Below the pieces are notes generated by a model. That model had not been told where the DNA came from. It was given only the letters and a program-made list of their open reading frames with translations, and did not search any database. Below, in pieces: positions 52,458 through 62,300 of a DNA stretch of 64,000 bases. This stretch comes from Niveispirillum sp943370215 (GTDB taxonomy: Bacteria > Pseudomonadota > Alphaproteobacteria > Azospirillales > Azospirillaceae), in assembly GCA_943370215.1 (NCBI GenBank), contig CALRQC020000009.1, positions 96,425-160,424 on the forward strand, given 5' to 3'. The position numbers and the translations under genes were made by a program. The stretch's first letter is position 1. Each line of letters begins with the position of its first letter.

Positions 52458-53390
52458 CGCCGTCGCCCTCCCCAGGTTCCATCCCACAGCCCGCGTCTTT
52501 TTGGGACGGACACAGCAAAGATGCAAGCCTGGATTTGTACATATAATTACGTAAAATTTTACGAAAATGCTGTAACAAGCACCTCCTTTCCTCTCACATG
52601 CTAACGTGTGTATGATTCTTTCGTTAAAAACGGTTTCAATAGGGATGGGACAGGTGGGGGGTAGTTTTTAAAAAGAAACCGGAATCTACAGATAACCGGG
52701 AAGCCAGCATGTTCAGAAAAAACAAAAAAACTTATATATATCAGTGACTTTCTAAAAAATGACAGATAATTTTGTCAAGAGAATTCAAAGTGAACCCGTG
52801 AATCGGGAGATGCATTTTTTTAAGAAATCAAACAAAATTATCAAATTTTCCCTTGGTATGTAAATTTAATCATTTCCAGAAAAGAAAAAATCAAAATTCA
52901 TCGACATATTTTTGAACGAAAAAAATCGTTCGAACAGCCTTCTTTATATATTTATTTTAGGTTTTATATGGTTTCCTAAAGGGAACATTAATGCCACGTT
53001 AACAGAAACCCCAAAAATACTCATTTGATCATCAACGTAATGTTTCATATACTCAATATGGTGTTACGTCTTTTGTTGGGGTTGGAATGGTCCGGAATTG
53101 CACTACGCCCGTGGGGGTTACCAGCGGCTCCGGTTCGGGGATGGTGCCGTGGTGTGCTCGCCGTGGGGATAGCGCGACAACGAAAACTTGCCACCGGCCT
53201 GAACATCCCCCGGTCGATGGAATGGCCATGGGCTTGGCTGTCCAGCGGTGGCGCCCGCACCCCTAAATCGATCCTGCGAGACGTTGTCCTGCCAGCGTAC
53301 CGCTCCATACGGCTTGCCTCTGCGCGGGCCTACCACCTGTCATTCAATCCGGCCCGGCCGGTTCATGTCGCTTCTTGAGGAGATTTCCTG
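52458..53390. other. Long non-coding region upstream of the giant protein gene
   Basis: Positions 52540-53050 are very AT-rich with many A and T runs and carry no credible reading frame. From about 53090 to 53376 the sequence turns GC-rich, then ends in the ribosome site GAGGAG (53377-53382) of the giant gene. The GC-rich part looks like a transcribed leader of some 300 nt. A frame of 117 codons across it (53025-53378) has no recognisable family and low credibility. The AT-rich part is a likely target for silencing proteins and for promoters of both divergent genes. Confidence 0.5.
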
Positions 53391-56300
53391 ATGGCCACCA
53401 GCAAGGGCAACGGCGGTAAGACCAAGGCCCCTTCCACCCGTCGCACGAAGCGCGTGACCAACAGTCTGGCCCTTGAACCCCGCATGATGTTCGATGCGGC
53501 AGCCGTGGCAACGGCTGTGGAAACGGCTGACCATCTGCTCCATCAGGATTCTTTCGGACGAACGGGGGACGTGGCCAAAGACCTGCCGGCCCTGCTGCGC
53601 ACGAACCAGGATGCCAATGCCGACCATGACGGCGCAGCAGCACCGATCATCACTGCGCTGTCGGAACCCGCGATCGCCCCAGAAAAATCGGCCGCTGCCA
53701 GCCCTGCAGCCACGACCGATGGAACGGATAAAGTCGCCACTGCGGCCCCCGCCGCCCTGCCGGATGCCGTGTATCAGGATGGGTCCGGTTATCGCGTGCT
53801 GGCCCTGGCTGATGCGAGCCTGGATGGTGGCCGCAAGGAAGTCGTGTTCATCGACAGCAGTGTCACGGATTGGCAGACCCTGGCCGCCGGGGTGAAGCCG
53901 GGCATTGAGGTCGTATTGCTGGATGGCAGCAAGGACGGGCTGGCCCAGATGGCCGCCTGGGCCGGGGGCAAGAGCGGGTACGATGCTATCCATGTGTTGA
54001 GCCATGGGGCAGCGGGACAGGTTAATCTTGGGACACTGACCCTTAACGTCCCCACGGCCGAGGCGCGGTCTGCTGATCTGGCGGCCCTGGGGGCTGCGCT
54101 GTCGGGCAGCGGTGACCTGCTGCTTTATGGTTGCGATGTGGCCGGGGATGCTGGGCAACACTTTATTGCCGCGCTGGCGCAAGCGACGGGCGCCGATGTG
54201 GCGGCGTCGGTGGATGATACGGGTGCGGTGATCAAGGGTGGGAACTGGGTGCTGGAAAGCGCCACAGGCACCATTGAGACCAAGGCTGTGCTCAGCGATC
54301 ATGGACAAGCGGCTTTCACGGGCCTGCTGGCAACCGAAGACTTCAGTACCCTGTCCATCCCAAACAACACGGCCACGTCCAGCCCCATCATCCTTAACAA
54401 TATCCAGTACAGTATCGATGGTACCGATAAATTTATTCGCAACAATGCGGAGAATTTCTTTGGTTATACATTCGGTAATTTTAGTGGAAATGCGCTGGTC
54501 GGTGGCGTTAATAGTACTTTGGGCTGGGATAACACTGTTACGACCACGGCGATAACGATCCAATCCACCTCCCTTTCCACGAATTTCTATTTGTCTGCCC
54601 TGGATATCGCCTTTGGTGATTCGGGGGCGGCGACGACCGTCACCATACAGGGCTATGAGGGTGGCACCGGGGGGACCAAGACGGCGGAGGTGACTGGCGT
54701 CAGCGGTACGGCCGCCGGCACCACCGCCTATGCCGCCAATACAGCCAACGCCCTGTCCGCCACCCATGCGTCCACCAACGGCGCTGCCATGCGGGTCAGC
54801 CTGACCGGCACCGGGTGGCAGAATGTCGATACCATCGTCATCACCGGCACCAACGGCTATTTCTCGTTCGCATTGGACAATCTGGTGTTCGATGCGCCCG
54901 TCGTCGCCAGCGCCAGCCCCGAAATCACGTCGGCCACCTACGACGCATCCACCAATGTCCTGACCGTTACCGGCTCTGGGCTGACCAGTGGCGGTGCCAT
55001 TGATGAGGGCAAGCTGACCCTGACTGGTGAAAACGGGGCGCACTACACCCTGACCGACACCGGCAACATCACCGCCAGCAGCAGCACCAGCTTCAGCATT
55101 ACGTTGAACCCTACTGACCGCACGGCGGTCGAACAGTTGCTGAACAAGGCCGGCACCAGCAGCAACAGCAGCACCACTTACAATCTGGCCGCCGCCGCCA
55201 ATTGGACAAGCGGTGCCGCCGCCGACCTGACCGGCAATGGCATCACCGTCAGCAATCCTGCCCCCAAGGGCTCCCTGCTGATCGGTACCGCCACCTACGA
55301 AAATAACGGCGGCCAGCTCAGCGGCTATAATTCCACCACCGGCACGGGTGCGGCGGCCGTCCTGGATTCCAATCCGATGGGCTATGACGGGCTGACCTCG
55401 CAGCCGTTCCAGTATGAAGGCCGCGTCTATGGCGTTTTCCGCCAAGCCGACAATGCGCCCTATGGCCGCTTCGGCTATTTCGACGGGACCCAGATTGTTT
55501 ATCTGAGCAGTGACACGATTTACAATACCCATGACTTTGTTGTCAGTGGCAATAATCTCTATTTCATCGCCAATCAGGCGGGGACGTCGATCCCAGCCAT
55601 ATTCAATGTCGGCCTGAGCAGCGGCACCGTCACCAAGCTGACCGACCAGACGAACTATCCGCAAGGGGAAAGCAGCCTGATCGCCTATGGCGGCACGGTC
55701 TATTTCTTCACCACCACGCATCTGGCCCGCCTGAACGGGTCCACGGTGGAGGATGTCTGGGCGCTGAAGGCCACGGCCGGCGCCGCGATTACCGCCAATA
55801 ATATGGCCGTTTTGAACAACGAGCTGTATTTCGGCACCGAAGCCCCGACGCCGGAAGGCCCGGGCGGCGGCATCTATATCAGCGAGGTGTTCAAATATAA
55901 CGGCACCAGCGTCAGCCAGGTGACGGACCGCAACGCGGCGACAAATTTCACCGTCACCGCGACCATCCGCAATCTGACCGCCTTCAATGGCAAGATATTC
56001 TATTCCGGCTCCAACCCCAATACCGCGGCGTCCACCGCGAACTGGCTGATCTCTACCACCAGTGACGGCACGGAAACGACAGAGTTCTCCACAGCCAGCG
56101 GCGGCAATAACGGCTACGTCGATCGCACCTATGTGTTCAACGATAATCTCTATTTCGTGGCCAGAATAGGCGCGTCCAACGCCCAGAATCTTTTCAAATA
56201 TAACTCAACGGGCAATGCGACCAATCTGACCGGGTTCACCGGGTTGGAATCGATCTTAAGTGTCACGCAGTACGACAATGACCTGTATCTGGCGACGTCG

Positions 56301-59300
56301 GTCGGTGTTTATAAATACGACCTGCAGACAACCACCCTGTCGCAGATTTCCGCGGTTCCGGCCCTGGAGAGCGCCAATAACGAGACCTATGGATCGATGG
56401 CCGCCAGTACCGCGGTGATCTTCACCGGCCAGTTGGCGCCGCTGGTCAGCAATGTCCGCGATCTGGTCGGTGTCCTGGCCGGCGGTTCCGTGACAGTCGC
56501 CAGCGGCCTGACCGTCACGGATATTGACAGCACCAGTTTAACCGGCGCCAGCGTCGCCATCAGCAGCGGCTTCGCCTCTGGCGACAGCCTGACCTACACC
56601 ACCCAGAACGGCATCACCGGCAGCTATAACAGTGGCACCGGTGTGCTGACCTTGTCCGGCACCGCCACGGCCGCCCAGTACCAGGCGGCCCTGCGCAGCA
56701 TCGGCTATACCGCCGGCACCACCACCGGGGACCGGCAGTTCACCTTCCGCCTGACCGACGCAGAGGGCAACCAGTCCTGGGCGGCGGCACCGTCGGCCGT
56801 GGCTACCATCGCGGTAGGGGTTGCGGGTGGCAGCGTCACCAAGTTGACCTTCGACACGGCCCCCACGGGAACGGATGCGGCCGTCACTGGCTCATTCGGT
56901 GTGACCGACACCAATCTGACATCGATCACCCTCACCGCGTCTGACACCAACAGCAGCACCTTCGGATTGACCTACGATTCCGGCAGCAGCTCCATCAGTG
57001 TCATTCCCAATGGCTCAGGCTCCGGTTCCGGTACCCTGACCATCGCTTCCAGCAACGGGCAGGAATTCGAATTCCAGGGCCTGCGGTTCAATGACACCAG
57101 CTTCACCGAAATCGGCCTGATCTTCACCGGCTACAAGAATTCGGTACAGGTTGGACAAACTACCTTGAATGTCAGCCAGGGCGGCCCGCAGACCACACTG
57201 CTGTTGCCCAGCACGTTCAACGATGTCGACCAAGTGGTCATCAGCCTGGCCCAGAGCTCCGTGGATCAGAACGCCACCGGCCCGGCCGGGTTGATCGATG
57301 ACGTGCTGATCCTGTCGGCACCTGCTGCCAGCGCCACCGCCCCCACCCTGACGGCGACGGGGGCCACCAAAGCCGTCGCCCAGGGGAACAGCGGCAACAT
57401 CGATCTGTTCAGTGACGTTACAGCAGCCACCAATGACAGTGGCCAAACCTTCACTGGCGCTACCCTGACCGTTACCAATGTTGCCGACACCACCGAGTAT
57501 CTTTCCATCGGTGGCACCGATGTGGCGTTGACCAACGGCAATAGCGGCTCCATCGCTGGTATCGGCAGCTACGCCGTCAGCGTCAGCAGTGGAACGGCTA
57601 CCGTCACGCTCAGCGGCATGACGCGCGACAATGCCCAAATGGGCAGCCTTGTTGACGGCATCAGCTATAAGAACAGTGATGCCAGCATTACCGCAGGTGC
57701 CCGCGTTGTCACCCTGACCAGCGTGACCGATAACGGCAGCAGCAATAATAGCGCCACCCTGTCCGGCATCAGCGCGACGGTGACCGTGGCAACAAAGCTG
57801 AACATGGACAATGTCAAGGTCTATGCTCCCGACGATGGTCTCGGCCCCGCTCCAACCGAGCAGGATGCGGTGCCAATTGGCGTCAGTGGCGCTGACCTTG
57901 CCTATTTCAGCGCCTTTGATCTGGATGTCGATATCACCGGTGAGTCAACGGCCCGTATCACATTGACGGTTAATGCCGGTGGATACAATACGCAGGGCGG
58001 TGATTTTACTTATAAGATGAATTTCACAAATGGACAGGGCGGCATACTGGATGCAATCACTAGTGTAACCAAGAATACAAGCCTATCGAGCCCCGTTATC
58101 GCGAACAATACAAGCATTGTTCCGGGGTATTCTGGTAAGGAATTTTCGTTCTTTGTGCCGGGAACGCTGTCCCCCAACAGCAATTTGAGCCCTGGGACAA
58201 AGTTTGTTTTTGATATTACAACTTCTGCCCTGTCATCGGATACCACCCCGCCCACCTTCGACGTTTCCCCGTCGGTGGGCACCGCAACCACAAGCGGGTT
58301 CACCCCGTCTGCCAGCATCAGCGAGGCCGGCACCGTCTATTATGTCGTTGTCGCCAACAATGCCGGCGCACCGACGGCGGCACAGGTAAAGGCCGGCCAG
58401 GATTCCACAGGCGCCACGGCGCTGAAATCCGGCAATTCGTCCGCCACGACCGGCAGCTTTGACAGCAGCTTCAGCGCCATCACCGGCCTGACCGCCGGCA
58501 CCAGCTACGACGTCTATTTCGTGGCAGAGGATAGTGCCGGTAACGTAATGGCCTCGCCCGTTAAGGTCGATGCCAGCACCAGCAGCAGCACGCCCGGCAC
58601 CGCCCCCACCCTGACGGCGTCGCATGTTCCGACCGGATTCATCCAGGGGGAATCCGGCGGCGTCGATCTGTTTGGCGGTGTCGCAGCCGCGACCCATGAT
58701 GTGGGTCAGACCTTTGCCGGCGCCACCCTGACCGTGACCAATGTCGCCGATACGACCGAATATCTGGTGGTCGCCGGCACCCGGATTGCGCTGACCAACA
58801 GCACCAGCGGCAGCATCAGCGGTGTCGGCACCTATGCCGTCTCCATGAGCGGCTCCACCGCCACCGTCACGCTGAGCGGCATGACCGCCAGCGACGACCA
58901 GATGGCGGGCTTGATTGATGGCATCCAGTATTTCAACAGCGATGCCAGCGTCACTGCTGGCACCCGTACCGTCACCCTGACCGGTATCACCGACAGCGGC
59001 GCCAGCAGCAATACGACCTCGCTCAACATTGCCAATACCGTCAATGTGATCGCCAGCGCCAGGACGCTGACCGTCACGGTTGGCTCCGACACCGATACGG
59101 TCGGCGCCGATCTGGCTTCGGACATGAATGATGGTGGCGGCCTTAGCCTGCGTGAAGCGCTTCATTGGGCGGAGCAGGACGCAACCGCCGACACTATCCG
59201 CCTGACAACCAATGTCACATTGGCTTCGGACCTGACGGCCTTCACCAAAAGTCTGCTGCTCGACGGTAGCAATTACACCGTTGATGGCGGTGGAAATCTT

Positions 59301-62300
59301 GGCTTCGATTTTGGCGCCAGTGGTGGGCGGTTTGCTGTAGAAAACGGCACATTCACGAATTTCAGCGACGCGAATTTCGGGGCGAGCGCCTTTTCCTTCG
59401 GGATTGTTAGTGGAACCGGATCGGGATCCCTTCGCAATGTCGTTGTGCACGGCAATGCGTCGGGTGGCGGGCTTAATGGAGGTGCCGTCTTTGTACAGGC
59501 GGGCAATCCCAACACCAGTATGGCATTCCAGGCCGATCAAACCACTTTCTACGGTAACACCACGAGCAGCACTATTACCGGCACCGGCATTGTCTTCAGC
59601 GCGGCCAGCAGCGCCGCCACGGAGGTCATGGGGTCCGTCACAAATTCTCTGTTCTACGGGTCCGTATCCGGCACAGAGGCGGCATTGTTTGTTAGTGCAG
59701 GTGGTGATGGCGTCGCCAATATTTCTATTGGCAATGTGACCGTTGTTGGAAACTCCGCTGGTATTAATGGAGCCACGGGGGGGAATGGACAATATTCGAT
59801 CGCACTTCGTAATTCTATCGTCGCCGACAATACGAGCGGGAATGTGCTGGCCACTGCCAGCCAAGTCAGTAACCGCACCTCCTCCGGGATTGATTTCGTC
59901 AACTCCGGTGCCAGCGATTATCGCCTTGCTGCGACGTTGTTCAACGCCCTGAGCCCGGGCGATGCGCATTATGTTGTCGGCACGCTCGACGTGCGTGGTC
60001 TGGAACGTGTCCGCAACAGCACCGTCGATATCGGTGCCTATGAAAGCTGGCTGGACGGCACGGCCCCGTCTGTGGACCTGAATGGCAGCACCGCCGGCAC
60101 CAACTACACCAACCCGGCCAGCAGCGGCTATACCACCGGCATCAGCGTCGTTGATGCCGCCGCCACCGTCGCCCAGTCGGACAGTGAAACCCGCGTCTGG
60201 AAGATGAGCGCGGCGCTCACCGGCAATGTCGATGGCACCAGCGGGGCGGACGAGACCCTGTATCTGTCCGACGCCAATCTGTTGGCCGCCCATCAGGCCG
60301 GCATCAGCGTCAGCGGCAATGGCTCTGCCACCCTGACCCTGACCGGCGGCGCCACCCTGGCTGCGTTCCAGGATGTGCTGCGCCATATCCAGTACAAGAA
60401 TGTCGACAGCACGCCCACCACGGGCAACCGCACCGTCACCGTGACGGTCGACGACGACGCCACTGCCAGCGCCACGGCTACCATCAGCATTGCGGCGGCC
60501 GGTGACACCACTCCACCGACCTTCGACGTTTCCCCGTCGGTGGGCACCGCGACCACCAGCGGGTTCACCCCGTCCGCCAGCATCAGCGAGGCCGGCACCG
60601 TCTATTATGTCGTTGTCGCCAACAATGCCGGCGCACCGACGGCGGCACAGGTAAAGGCCGGCCAGGATTCCACAGGCGCCACGGCGCTGAAATCCGGCAA
60701 TTCGTCCGCGACGACCGGCAGCTTTGACAGCAGCTTCAGCGCCATCACCGGCCTGACCGCCGGCACCAGCTACGACGTCTATTTCGTGGCGGAGGATAGT
60801 GCCGGCAACGTGATGACCACCCCGGTCAAGGTCGATGCCAGCACCAGTGCGGCTGGCTATACCAGTCCATCGACGGCCGGCTTTCCGACGCTCTCGAGCG
60901 CCTATGTTCGTGTAAAGTCCGGTGATTTCAATAATGACGGCTATACTGATGTTTTGTATCAGGACGGAGCCGCCGGTTCGACAATCAAATACGCTCGAAA
61001 TAAACAGGATGGCACTTTCGAGGTTATGGACGCCAATGCCGTTGGCTCTCCATTTGCTGGACTGACAATACCGGATTTCACTTCTGCGACTGCCTTGAGC
61101 GGAGATTTTAACAATGATGGGAAGGTGGATGTTTTTTTCTGGGTAAGCGCTACGGACAGCAAGATTCTGTTGAGCGGAACAAGCGGGTATTCTCTTCAGG
61201 ATTATGGCAGCAATTCTCCTTCCGGGATGCCGACCTTTGCCAGCAGCCGGGTTGCCGCTGGTGATTTTAATGGTGATGGGTATACGGATATTCTCTACCA
61301 GAATGGTGGGAATGGAGCGCAAGTCCGAGTTGTCCTGACCCAGAAAGATGGCACGTTCCAAGACTTGGCGGCCTCGGATAATGCGTCGCCGTTCAGTGGG
61401 ATCACATTCTCTAATTTCTTGCCTAATCAGGTCCAGGTTGGCGATTTCAATGGAGATGGAAAAGCAGATATCTGGCTTCTGGCTTCCAATCAAACTGGCA
61501 CTTTCATTGTCAGTGGCAGCACCGGCTATTCAACAACAACGATAACGAATTCTCCCACCATCCCGTCGTCCCGCGTTATCGTGGCGGACTTCGGCGGGAC
61601 TGGCTACTCAGACATTCTGTTCCAGACGGGAGGTGCTGGATCAGCTATAAAGTACGTGAAGAATAATGGCGACGGCACCTTTGCGAATGCCGTTTTGAGT
61701 ACAGATGCCTCTTCACCTTTTTCTTCAATATCTCTTCCTGATATCTATGTATCGAATGGATATAATTCGCAACTCGGCGATTATAACAATGATGGACTTT
61801 TTGATTATCTGTCGACGGCCGCAAGCAGCAAGGGAACGTTGATCTCATCCAACGGCACCGTGCCACATCTGACCAGCGCCAGCCCCGCCAGCGGGGATTC
61901 TGCATTTAATTCATCGTCCAACATCGTCCTGAACTTCGATAAATCCGTCTACTTCGGGGATGGAAAAATCATTGTCAGGGACTACAATACAGGAAATTCG
62001 GTAGTAACAATAAATTCATCCAACACGTCCATGTATAGTGGAGATGGAACGTCAACTATTACCCTCAATACGGCCGGATTGCTCCAAAATGGAACAAAAT
62101 ACTACGTCGAATTCCAGAAAGACTCCCTTCATGCGGCAGATGGAACAATCTTTGGTGGCATAGATTTCTCTGTCAATACAAGGACAGGGATCACGAACAA
62201 GTCGTTCCTCTCGTTCACGACAGCCGTAGGCGGCGACACGACACCGCCCACCTTTGACGTTGCCCCCTCGGTCGGCAGCGCCACCAGCAGCGGCTTTACT

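Noticed and set aside
53025..53378. 117-codon frame ending 12 nt before the giant gene
   Set aside because: It crosses the AT-rich/GC-rich composition boundary, has no known family and no clear ribosome site; a transcribed leader explains the region better.
53340..55721. A 793-codon minus-strand frame
   Set aside because: It is antisense to the DUF4347 and lectin-like part of the giant gene; low-complexity Gly/Arg/Ile composition follows from the repeats on the other strand.
58233..61493. A 1086-codon minus-strand frame with Gly/Ala-rich repeats
   Set aside because: Its repeats are the shadow of the fibronectin-like and cadherin-like repeats of the plus-strand gene, which has a start, ribosome site and known domains.
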